Shown here: positions 46,434 to 56,795 of the stretch, piece after piece
Layout of the letters: the number at the start of each line of letters is the position of its first letter
Position numbering within the stretch: the first letter of the stretch is position 1
Assembly: GCA_023213395.1 (NCBI GenBank)
Contig: CM041465.1
Location: forward strand, 240,691,741-240,755,740
Length of the DNA stretch: 64,000 bases
From: Cycas panzhihuaensis
Taxonomy: Eukaryota > Cycadophyta
Reading direction: 5' to 3'
Made by a program: the position numbers and the translations under genes
The notes under the pieces: model-generated
What the model saw: only the letters and a program-made list of their open reading frames with translations
Databases searched by the model: none
Told to the model about the DNA's origin: nothing

Positions 46434-47599
46434 TGCAATAACAGCCTACCAACACCACAAAATAGTCAAAGTCAAGCCTATGTCAGTCCTCTATACTTTT
46501 GGCTATCTCTCAGCTCTATCTGACTGAGATTTGGGGCCTCATGGCCCCCCACCTTCTTTTTTCTTCAGATCTACCTTTGTACCGTGCTAAAGTTTGCGGT
46601 ACCACAAAGTTTAGCTTGGGTCCCATGGCAATTGGGGCCCCACGGCAAAGATCACAGCACCGCGATCTTTACCGCAGTATGAATGGCACCCCCCCAAAAG
46701 GGGTTTACCAAAATAAAAAAAATCTCTTTAGGTGGACCCCGTGGGGCCCACCAGGACCAAGGCTCCCTAATGCCCAGGTCCCTCCTCTTTCCGGGTCTAA
46801 TTTGGACTCCGAGAGGCCATCATTTACCCATATGGGGCACAAAAACTACATAAAAACTAGTAAAAAGTACTCAAATTTAAACTGTGAAATGGGATGGGTT
46901 TCATGGGATCCACTCACAAGATCTGGTTTGGTTGTCATCATCTCGCTCTGATGATCCCACTGGCTCTCCCTGTGCTCTGATCTAATGGTCTGATCTCCCT
47001 CTAGGTGTCTCTAAAGTCAGGCAGTGCTCTGTTGTGTAAGGAAATGGCTCTGGTTTCTCATGAGAGCCGGTGAAAATGAATTCGTTTTCCGTTGAATTTC
47101 CTTATATAGGTGGGGGCCTCGACGGGTACTACATCCATTTTTGCTCTCATGACAGCCGTTGGAACCATCCCGTTTCCTTGATCACCTTTGTCTTCTGGTC
47201 CTACCTCCCATTGTGCTCCTTTGGTACCCTTTTTGCTCTTTCTTGTGAGTGCATTTATGGCACCTCATCATTGCACTTTCTGCAGGGCCCTTCCACCTCG
47301 TTTTACATGCCACTCCCATGCATGCCCGAGTTTATACTCGTTTGGCTCATCTCGCCATCCTGGACTCGTTTTTGTAGTTCTTTTCTACCCTTGGGGTCTC
47401 CAGAGAGAATGGTCCCCCATCTGGGAGCATGTTTTGCTTCCTAAAGCAACCTTTGGTACCCCTAGGGTGCCTTTTTCTGCCCGCTCTCAGGTAGTGGTCA
47501 GACTGCTTACCCTCGCCCTTGGGTAGCCTCATTGCGAGGTCCTCCTACCCTCCATGACCACTTATTGCTTACCTTTAAAGTCTCTCTTTTGCTCTATTA
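46434..47599. promoter_or_regulatory. Divergent intergenic region between antisense ORF and detached RNase H (C)
   Basis: Left part (46566-46690) holds AAAGTTTGCGGTACCACAAA and a dyad, both on the aORF side. Right part holds a plus-strand TATA box TTATATAGG (47102-47110), conserved at 61312-61320 in D. A candidate 5' exon and an intron 47491-47616 (CTCAG|GTAGTGG ... CACTAG|GAC), also conserved in D (61703-61827), precede the RNase H ORF. ORFs in 47070-47530 are not conserved in frame with D. Promoter and intron roles are inferred. Confidence 0.45.
46644..46673. repeat. Inverted repeat matching the dyad at 299-330
   Basis: Arms GGCAAAGATC and GATCTTTACC with one G:T-type mismatch and a 10-nt spacer. 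Both arms differ from those of A in a paired manner. Confidence 0.7.
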
Positions 47600-48055
47600 T
47601 TGTTTATTATCACTAGGACTTTATGTTCACCCATATCCCTCTATACTCTTACTGACAGCGGAAGCCGCAGTAACCCTGGACCTTCTACTGCCGCTTGGAT
47701 CCTTCGCAGCTCCTCTAGACACGATTTCTTGCACTTTGGGATCTTCCTCCCCAAGGTAACCAATAACAAAACCGAGTACATAGCCGTTATTGAAGCCCTT
47801 ACTCATGCTCTATGTTTCTATCACAGACCTATCATTTTGCTTTATGACTCTCAGGTTGTGGTGTCTCATCTCACCCAGGTTTACTAGGTGCGATGCCCTC
47901 ACCTGAGAATCCTTGCTTCGGTTGCCAGATCTCTCTTAGCTTGCTTCTTGTCTATTGACATTTGGCACATCCCCTGAGATCTCAATGCTAAGGCAGATAG
48001 CCTTGTTTGCCTCATCCTTGAGCGTCGCCTCCCTCTTCTTAGTGACCACCTTTAA
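47600..48055 (+). pseudogene. Detached RNase H ORF of element C (aRNH-like)
   Basis: Separate sense ORF far downstream of integrase. Catalytic pattern of RNase HI: TDSGSRSNPGP (first Asp), TEYIAVIEALTHAL (Glu), LLYDSQVVVSHLT (second Asp), and LNAKADSLVCLILE (last Asp). In D the start is an ATG at 61846; here it is ATA (47633). TAG at 47885 in place of CAG and TGA near 47979 in place of CGA break it; stop at 48053-48055. Roughly 140 residues, one RNase H domain. Tat-group elements are known to carry an additional archaeal-type RNase H, and this is likely its homologue; the assignment is by motif only. Confidence 0.75.
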
Positions 48056-48410
48056 GAGACTCTCTTGGCCAGCCCGTGTCCAAGTCTCTAGTTGCCTTTA
48101 TTCCGATCTGCTTATTTAGTCTATTGGCTACCCTCATATCACTCGTTGCACTTCAGCAATGGGGGCATCCCCCTCATTTGCTTTCTTCACTTACAGGGTG
48201 ACTTTTAGACAATGCATAGGCAGCCCCTATGTTGTCCTCATCTCTGTCTCCCTTGTCCATGTATTCTGCCATGACACTCGCCGACACCCTTAGTCCATAT
48301 GCTGTTCATGATTTATTTATATATATACGCATGTGTTATTAACAGTTTTTGGTTGCCAGCACTTGCCATCACACCATGCTTCTGAGCGGTGAGGCTCTCA
48401 CGCCAGGCGG
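48056..48410. other. 3' untranslated tail of element C
   Basis: No gene. Ends TCACGCCAGGCGG at the LTR; D has ACCAAGGGGGTAG here, so the polypurine tract of C is mutated. Confidence 0.6.
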
Positions 48411-51036
48411 TGTTTGTGACTACCAGGAATGGACTTGGGACACATCAACTTAGGTAAGCTCAGGTATATATTATTGCTCCCATCCTCACTCTTGTTTAAC
48501 CGAGGTTGCTTAGTGTATTGCCTGACACGTGCTTACCTATAATTTGCATGACTGCATTGCTTTCTTGCTTGATCACACTGCCTGTGCCTGCCGCACACCA
48601 CTCAGCCTATGACGAGCCACCGTGGGGGCACTCCTCAGCAAGTCCTGCACCCCATATAGCACTCAGCCACCCACATCATCTCCACAGCCCCTCAAGCAAC
48701 TCAGTTGGTCATGTCTTATCCATAGTAGCATCTTGCCTCTACTTTGATTTGCTTTCTGAGTGTGATAAGACCCTCGCTTGAGACCCGTCCCTCTCTTCTA
48801 ACCACCTGTCGGTCACCTAGGCAACAATCCCTAGCCTGCTCAGCCTTAACATACCTGATGTTTAGCTTCAAACCCCATTTCTGTCCTAATTTTAGCCTAC
48901 AGGCCTACACCACTGTAAACTTAGCAGTACCACGATATTTGTCATGATGCGGTGAAGTTCTGCATGATCTGTTATTTGAAATTATTTTTAAAAATAGGCA
49001 CGGTAGTTCCTGCTCTTTTTGCAGGACTGCCACGTGGCGTCCATGCCTTTTTACTTTCCCCCAACTCTAAATGTTCACTTAGGGTTAGTGGGGATATAAA
49101 AACCAAAAAGTAAATCATTTTGCTCTCTTCTTCCTCCATTTTTCCATTGCGCTACCACAGCTCTCTCTACAGGACTGCAAAAGGACATGTTCTTTGGCTC
49201 TGCTACTCTTTCTACAGGGATTCTTGCTGCATCTCAGGTCCAACTCCAGTAGCTCAGACCCTTTTCTTGCAGGTTTACATAGTGGAGAGAGGAGCATTTA
49301 CAGGAACACTCCAAAGCAAAGCTCCAAGATCCCAAAACCATAGTTGTGTTCTCACAGTGGCCTCTCCTTCAAGCCAGCCTCCAAAGCCTGTTAAACATAG
49401 GCTTTTTCTCCTATTTTCCAACAGCAATAAGCTTCTTTTCTCTACTACAAGGTACTCCTCATTGTTTACTCTAAGATTTATATTTTTTTCCTTGCTTTCT
49501 ATGAATAGTTCTTAGTATATTTGTTGTCCTTGACTTTGTACCCATTTAGAACTGGCTCTTTACACTCTGTCTTGTAGTGCTCCCCCTCATTTTCCTGCAA
49601 GCCCACTTTAAGGTGGCTGTGCAAGAGGGTGACATAAGGAAAGGTGAAGGGAGAAAGGGGGGGTTAGTCCCCCTTGTTGACCTTCTCCCCAAGGGTCCAA
49701 ACCCTTCCTTTCCTTCCTCTTGCACCTATTGCCTCCCTTAGAGTTGGGCTAGGGATTTGGGAGCCTACTTCTAGATCTAAACCAGCATTGGCAACCCCTT
49801 GCCATGTTGGTTTCAGACCCACATTTGCTGGTTTTGGGCACCACATAAGCCCCAAAACCCTTCTCGGTTGGTTTATAACCCATAGCCCATCCCAACCAGA
49901 TGATTTGCTACTCGTAGCACATCGTCCCTTAGGTGCACTTGTACATCTTTCCGCTAGTTTATCCCCTCTCTTGCTCGCTACCCCATACAATCAGTATAGT
50001 TTACTTTTCTTCCCCCGAGGCCACGTCGAAATTTCTGTGGGTGAGCTATCCATTCTGAGGCTAACTCTTTCTCTTTAGGTACCGGATGGTGTTGATGCTT
50101 GCTTGAGTCGTGTTTAGAGTTTTTTTTGGAGTAATGTGCAATGTATTCTTGATTTAATTTGATATCAACCTTTTTATATTTACACATACATATAGTAGGT
50201 ATATTCAGTGCCCCCTCTTATAAGAGGGAGAAACTTTTATGTTGTAACTGGTAGGTTTTGTGGTAACGGAGATACACACGAGGTGAGTTTGTTAACAGGT
50301 TGGCCTCTTGTTAGTTGCATTTCCTTGTTTCTTTTTTGTTGTCTTTGTCTTGCTTTACTTCTTTTGAACATTTGGTGAGGTAAGATAGCCCCTTGACTGC
50401 TCGCGGCATCGCTGGCTAGTCTCACCTATGCGATAAGTTGGAGCGGGAAGGTGTGCAAAGAAACGAAAGGCGCAACACTCCATTTGCACGCTGTGTCTAG
50501 GTATTCTTCTCCTCTTTTTTGTCCTTTTCTATAGAATTTTTCTTCCATGCATATGTTTGCATACTAAAACATATAGGAAATGGAAAAAAGGAAAGGAATC
50601 CATATTTGCATTTGTGTGTCTTTTCGTTTGTAGTTACTTTTACTACGTGTAGATAGTTTTCTTGAAAGTGAGTTATCCGTCCCTCACTTCTTCGACTAGC
50701 CCACACGTAGGATATCATATTACGCACTTTCACTTGCACGTCGCCTTCTCTCTTTCTTAAGAAGACGCAACCCTTAGGGATCCCTCTTCCTCTTCCCGGC
50801 CATCCAAGGGGTAGGAGGGCCTTACCTTTTGGGACAACCCAAGGCCTTGCCTTGCGTCCCTCTCCCAAGATCACCCTAAAGCAACTAGGCGCCATTTACA
50901 GGTCCTGAATCTGCGCTCCAATACATGGACACCCTGCGTAGTGTTTTCCTACTGCTTGATTCGACTCATAGCCTGACTCTGCCTTAGATAGTCATATATT
51001 TCTAAACGTAGGAGACCACCCTGCAGACGCATTTCA
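48411..51036 (+). repeat. 3' LTR of element C (2626 bp)
   Basis: Starts TGTTTGTGACTACC and ends GACGCATTTCA. Co-linear with 34852-37481. U3 motifs 48914-48975, TATAAAAA 49095-49102, GGCGCCATTTACAGG 50887-50901 within U5. Confidence 0.93.
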
Positions 51037-51041
51037 GAAAC

Positions 51042-51326
51042 CTTTGAGGATTGTCTTCCTCCCCTTCCGGCCATCCAAGGGTAGGAGGACTCCCTTCCTG
51101 GATCTATCCAGGCTACCCTTTTACCTTTCCTCTTCCTAGTTGAAATGGGGAACCACCTTTAGGTAGTTGGGTACCATCTATAGGTCCCGAACTCGCGCTC
51201 TGGCATACGGGGCACCCCGCGTGGTACTCGCCTTGCTTGTAGGTTTCTATTTGTACCCCGATAATGTCATCGATCATCCTCGCTATCCCTACGTAACTAG
51301 GTGGTTATCCCGTAGATGTGCATCCA
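51042..51326 (+). repeat. 5' LTR of element D, second part
   Basis: Resumes after C with CTTTGAGGATTG, GGCCATCCAAGGGTAGGAGG and the U5 block (CCCGAACTCGCGCTC), ending GTGCATCCA. Together with 32362-34851 the LTR is 2775 bp. Confidence 0.9.
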
Positions 51327-51586
51327 CTTGTGACCATATTGGGGACTTGCTAATAAGGGAGCTAGTCTTCATCCCTTCTTGTTGGTATTACTACCTCCTA
51401 GTGGTTCCTTCCACTTCACCTCCTTCATTGGGTATCCCCCAACATGCACTCTTTGTGGCTCTTTCCTTCTTCTAAAGTGTTGGTAAGCTTTGTATGTGAT
51501 GCTTTTCTCATCGCTTACGTGGTTTACCTCCGTTGTTAGAAGATCCTGGGTATCGTCCTCTTTCATCATCAGATTCTGATTCGACC
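51327..51586 (+). other. Leader and primer site of element D
   Basis: CTTGTGACCATATTGGGGAC follows the LTR, differing by two bases from the A sequence. An upstream in-frame TGA near 51503 excludes an earlier gag start. Confidence 0.6.
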
Positions 51587-53790
51587 ATGGAAGGATACCC
51601 TTCCGATTGGGCCTATCATGCATTTGTATCAGGAACTCATGAATTCCCTGCATCCATTCCAGGATCCACCCAATATGGTGACGATCCTCTTTTCTACCCA
51701 GATGACCAACATCACTCCCTCGACATTCGTCCTTCTACCCATATGGTAGAAGACCTGCTTTCTCTTGAGGTCTACCATTTAATTGGTGATTCTTACGAGG
51801 AGTACCCTGAGGGGTCAACACCATTCGAGGTCCCATCCACCTCCTATGGTCATGTAGATACCCCTCCCACTAACGTGGTTGAAGCTATTAGCGAGTGCTT
51901 TTGAGTGGCTCATCTTTAATCGCATCCTAGGTGGTTTGAAGATGTTTTGCGTAGTGGAGAATCTTCTTCATCTTCTCTTATCCTACCTCCTTCATCCGCA
52001 CCTGCACCTCCCACAATCAGTAACCCTTTCGTCCTTGCACATTTGTCCCGCTCCATTCCTACACCAACCTTGGGGATAATTGTCACACCTTCCATCCCTC
52101 GCCATGGTCCTAGTCAAGACCCTCTCGTGGTATGTCTTTACTTCAGTTGGGGGTTAGCATACCCTTTCCTAGTTAAGCTAATGTGTCATCCCTTAATGTG
52201 GCACATGCATTCCCTAGTAGGCCTACAAGTCCTACTAGCTCTTCAGTCTCTAGTCATGTGGGACCCGCTCCCACATATCCCCAAATCCAACCTAGTGGTT
52301 CTTCCCTTTATATACCCCCAGGTTATATCTCTCAACCTTGGGGGCAGGGTAAAGGGAATAACATTCCAGCTTATGGTGTAGACCTGCTACACCCATATAG
52401 AGTTACACCACCTACAAGTGGCCCATATGGGCAAAACCTAGTTCCGAACCCTTCTTTCCCACCATCTAGCGTAGCCTCTTATACTGCGCCTTTGCAAGGG
52501 AACGTAGTTTCCTTTTAAGGAGCTTATCCTCAAGTCCCTTTCCAATAAGGGGTGCTTTCCCAAGGAGGGATAGGTTTACAACACCCATCCATTCCTTGCT
52601 TGTTGTTATTTGTCGATCTTACGGTCCATGCAAGGACGCGTCCCTTTATGGACTATCGATCAATGCCATTGTCCGTTGAGGCGCTGAGGACCAACTTACT
52701 GCCTCATCCTCCTGAAGTTCCTAAATTTGACGGAACTTCCTTGCAAGACCCAACGGAGAATGTCCATAGCTTTTTTATGGCGTGTATTGATTACTGGGCT
52801 TATGACCATATCTTAATGAAATTGTTCCCTCAATCTTTACAAGGCGATGCCCTCAAGTGGTTCTATCACCTTCCTACTCATTCTATCTTTTCATTCCAGC
52901 AATTGGTGGATGAATTCATCAACTACCTCTATATAGCTTGTCCATTTAAAAGTAGAATGAAATCCTTCCTATCGCTCAAACAAGGTCACAATGAGATGAA
53001 TCGTGACTTTATTTGATGATTTTACGACCTTCTTCACTCCACTAAGGCCACATTAGCCAAGGAGTTGAAGAGGGACCTTTCTGTTAATGCACTTCACCCT
53101 GAAGTACATGTAGAAGTCCTCAAGATGGGGGTGACTATATACGACTCCATGATTGCAAAGTGCTTAGAGCTAGAGGCTATTGAGATCTAGGCTAAACTCA
53201 AGAAGCCTCTCAAGCCCTCACAGCGATGTGAGGCACCACCTCCAACCAAGGATATTAAACCACAATAATCTTCTAGGTCTTCTTCTTATCTAACTGAGAA
53301 GACCTTAGATATGCTCACATCCACCATACGTTCATTCGAACGTACGATGAAGGAACTCAAATTATGGGCTCCTTCATCCCCAACTTCTAACAAACAAATT
53401 CAACAAGCTACCTAAGCTCCTCTCCCTAGGAATGGAAACACCTAGTCCTCTCAAGCGAGGAAACCTGATTCCTTACTTCAGAAGAAGTGGTGCTCTATTT
53501 ATGGGGAGTGCTTTCATGATGACTCACATTGTAGGGCCCAGCATCCCAAAGATGCCCCTCGACATGACTCCTCCTCTAAATGGGCCTTAAGGCCTAACCT
53601 AGACTAACTAGTTCATAAGGATCCGTTCCCCAAACATGGGGAATGTGATCACAACACTCAATCCAGAAACAACCAGAACCGAGGAAGATCACTAAATTCC
53701 CGTCTTTCCCGAAATAAAGGGAAGGGCGCCTGAGATTCGTCCTCTCCCTCGCATTCTCCTAACCAATGCACTCCTTCACCTTCGCAGTCT
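51587..53790 (+). pseudogene. Gag of element D
   Basis: ATG at 51587 (MEGYPSDWAYHAF). The first 106 codons are open to a TGA at 51902. Pro/Ser-rich half follows with PPGYISQPWGQGKGNNIP (52315-52370). The gag core is open over 52552-53016 (VPKFDGTSLQDPTENVHSF, LKWFYHLPTHSIFSFQQLVD, FLSLKQGHNEMNRDF), the best preserved core of the window. The knuckle WCSIYGECFHDDSHC is at 53489-53533 with the first His changed to Tyr. Stops such as at 53015, 53414 and 53606 follow. Confidence 0.84.
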
Positions 53791-54600
53791 GGAATAAGGG
53801 AAAGAAGGTGATCCAAATGCTTGAGGCTACTCCTTTGTATGCCCTTACTCGGTCTCAAGCTGCTAAAGAAGTAGCTGGTACTTCTTCTTCTACTCCTTCT
53901 GATCCTCTTCCAGAGAACCCTCCTCCGGAAGTGCCTCTTTTTCCCAAGGCCATTCCCGTGCCTCCTGGTCATTACGATTTTTGAAGGGCACTTACCCAAC
54001 CTATTGCAAAGGGTAAGCCTTTCCCTATCATTGACGAATTCCATACTGTCGCTGCGGGCATGTCCTTGATGGATATTTTGAGGAGCTGCCCTGAGCAATG
54101 GGCCCTCTTTTTGGAAGCTTTAGGATCAAATGACATGTCCATCCATGCTTTGGGTGTCACCCAAAGTCATGAACCTGTTATTTCTTTTGATCCTAAGGAC
54201 CTTCCTCCCACGTTTGAAAGGGAATATTAGTGGAACTTCCCATTCACCATTACCATTAATACACCTAACTATATCTTGTGAAGGACTGTTGTCAACAACG
54301 GTTCTTCCATGAATGCCATGCCCTTGTGTGTTATGCAAGAGCTTGGTATTTCTGCCTTAGAACTCATTCCACGACAATGCCAAGGCTATGACGGTAGCAA
54401 AAAGACCCCATTAGGATCTGTCGTGATCCCACTCACTCTTGAGGGCAAGACTGTCCTCACTGACATTGTAGTCCTTGATGTCGACATCGACTATAACCTT
54501 CTCTTAGGTCGACCATGGCTTGACTAGATGAGAGCCGTGTGTTTGACCCTCTGGGGTCAACTTAAATTCATCCATGATGGACGAACGAGGGTTGTTTCCC
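53791..54600 (+). pseudogene. Protease of element D
   Basis: VIQMLEATPLYALTRSQAAK lead-in (53808-53868), IIDEFHTVAAGMSLMDIL, active site VVNNGSSMNAMP (54289-54324) where the catalytic Asp has become Asn by a G-to-A change, and YNLLLGRPWLD (54490-54525), followed by TAG in place of CAG. TGA at 53982 and TAG at 54228 in place of CAG or TGG also interrupt it. Confidence 0.82.
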
Positions 54601-56795
54601 GTGAATGCCCACCTGCCAAACAAACTTGTCCTATCAACTAGGTAAGCCAAGGTCCTTTTACTTATGTCTTGGCTTGCTCCATTGCTATACCCAATCCATC
54701 TCACACCAAAGAAGATCCTGCATCTTCTTCTCCTAGTCTCATGTACTTCGCTCCTATTGGTGTTAGGAGCTACGGGTACCTCACCTCGTTTAGTGACGAT
54801 GAGTCTCACGATAAGGATGAGGATTATCTTCACCCCATTTCTTTCCTCTACACTAGTAGGTTGCGCCCATCCCGTTCTAGATCCCCATCTAGAGCCTCTC
54901 TCATTGGTGAGACTAGCCACTCATTTGTGTCACATGTCATCACTCATATTGACTCACTCGCGATTGGTTCTTCCTCTTCATCACCCCCCGCAGGTGATGG
55001 CTTCGAGGAACTCCCTTTCACTCCTTTCGAGAAGCCCCTTCGAGACTCTCTCCTAGAGTCTCCTAAGGAAGACGGGCAACCCATCGACCATCACGGTCCC
55101 ATTGCCCCCACTTCCTCTAACACTTCATCTATTCAAAGTAAGGTCATCCATGGGGTGGATTACTTTGAAGATGATGAAGCCTTACTCGAGCACCTAACAA
55201 GCTTCGCGCCTAGCTTGCCTTCTGGTCACCATAGGCTTGGCTACCAGAAGATCCTTGCATTTGGGTCCACACTCGTTGACCCAATCCCATCCCCTATTCC
55301 ACCTCTTCCTATTAACCTTGCCCCTCTCCACTTCGAGGAGGGGAATTCCATGTGTATGGGGCCAACCCAAGACATAGTCTTGGCCCCTAGTAATGTCATT
55401 AAGATTGGGATGGAATGCTCTCCTGATGAGGTAAGGGAGTATTCCCTTTTGTTCTAGGAGTTTCGAGATGTCTTTGCATGGGATTATTATGACATGAAGG
55501 AAATTGACCCCTCCATTATTACTCATAATCTCACTACCATTCTTGGCGCTCGTCCCGTGCACCAGAAGAAGCGTCCTCTTCACCCTAAGCTCTTGGCTAC
55601 CATTAAGATGGAGGTCAAGAATCTATTGGATGCTAGACTTATCACTTCCATCGATTACCCCAAGTGGGTATCCAACATTGTCCCCATTGCTAAAAATAAT
55701 GGGACCATCTGCATATGTGTCAATTTTCATGATATTAACAATGCTTGTCCTAAGGACAATTTTCCACTCCCTTTCATTGATAAAATCATTGATCGAACCA
55801 CTGGATTTGAAGTTATGTCCTTGATGGATGGATTCTCTGGCTACAACTAGATCCAGATATCTCATGAAGACTGCCACAAGATGGCCTTCACCCCCCTGTG
55901 GGGTACCTTTGCCTATAAGGCAATGCCCTTCGGTCTTAAGAATGCAGGTGCTACTTACTAAAGAGCGATGCATTTCGTCTTCCATGACCTCATCGATAAC
56001 ACATTGGAGGTTTTCATGGATGACATGATGGGTCTCTCACGCGCTAGGGCCCATCATCCCTCCGACTTGTGGGCTATCTTCACGCGATGCTGCAAGTATC
56101 ATGTTAGCCTAAACCCACTCAAGTATGTGTTTGCCCTTACCTTTGGCAAGCTCCTTGGATTTCTTATGTCAAAACAAGGGATCCAGATTGACCTTGATAA
56201 AGTCAAGGAAATCCTTGACATGTCGCCTCCTAGAACCCAACAACAGATCAAGTCGTTTCTAGGTAGGCTTGGTTTCCTTAGGTGCTTCTCGGCAGACTTC
56301 GCCATGAGCCAAACCCCTTACGAACATATTGAAGAAAGAAGCCCCTTTTGTTTGGTCTGACAAGACCCAACAAGCCTTTGAAGGACTTAAAGAAGCCCTC
56401 ACTTCTGCTCCTACATTGGTGCCTCTTCGCTTTGATAGGCCCTTCGTTCTTTATACCTTGGTGACTGACGAGTCACTGGGCATTATGTTGGCTTAAGAGG
56501 ATGACTCAGGAGTCGAGAGGGCCATTTATTTCATCAATCGCACTCTCGTAGCTACTGAACTTAATTACTCTCCTACTAAGAAGAAATGTCTCTCCTTGGT
56601 CTACGCAACTAAGAAGTTTAGACATTGCTTGCTTGGCAACACCACTAAGGTGATCGTCTAGTCTGATCCCTTCCAATACTTACTTACTCATTTAGACTTG
56701 ATGGGTAGGGCTAGCCATTGGGCCATCCTTCTTCAAGAGTGTGACCTTCATATCGTTAACTGGAAATCGAAGAAGGGAATGGTAGTGGTCGAGTA
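54601..56795 (+). pseudogene. PR-RT linker, reverse transcriptase and RNase H of element D
   Basis: The linker and RT start form an open run 54669-55457 of 262 codons, with FAPIGVRSYGYLTSFSDDES, VIHGVDYFEDDEALLEHL and APSNVIKIGMECSPDEVREY. RT: ARLITSIDYPKWV, NACPKDNFPLPF, SLMDGFSGYN (55822-55848), active site FMDDMMGLS (56011-56037). RNase H 56425-56790: LYTLVTDESLGIML (first Asp position is Leu), KKCLSLV (Glu of the KKEC block changed to Lys) and SDPF. TAG at 55456, 55848 and 56659 and TAA at 55960 and 56494 all replace CAA or CAG. Confidence 0.86.

Larger units (their letters stand above)
34852..51036 (+). mobile_element. Element C: complete Tat-like Ty3/gypsy retrotransposon, 16,185 bp
   Basis: Both LTRs (34852-37481, 48411-51036), gag, protease, RT, RNase H, integrase, antisense ORF and detached RNase H, all inside one perfect 5-bp target duplication. 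Inserted in the 5' LTR of D, so younger than D. It lacks most of the leader between LTR and gag and part of the protease. No module is free of stops. Confidence 0.95.

Noticed and set aside
47070-47526. Two overlapping ORFs upstream of the detached RNase H in C
   Set aside because: The D counterpart (61280-61700) has stops and shifts in both frames; it is better read as promoter, leader and intron.
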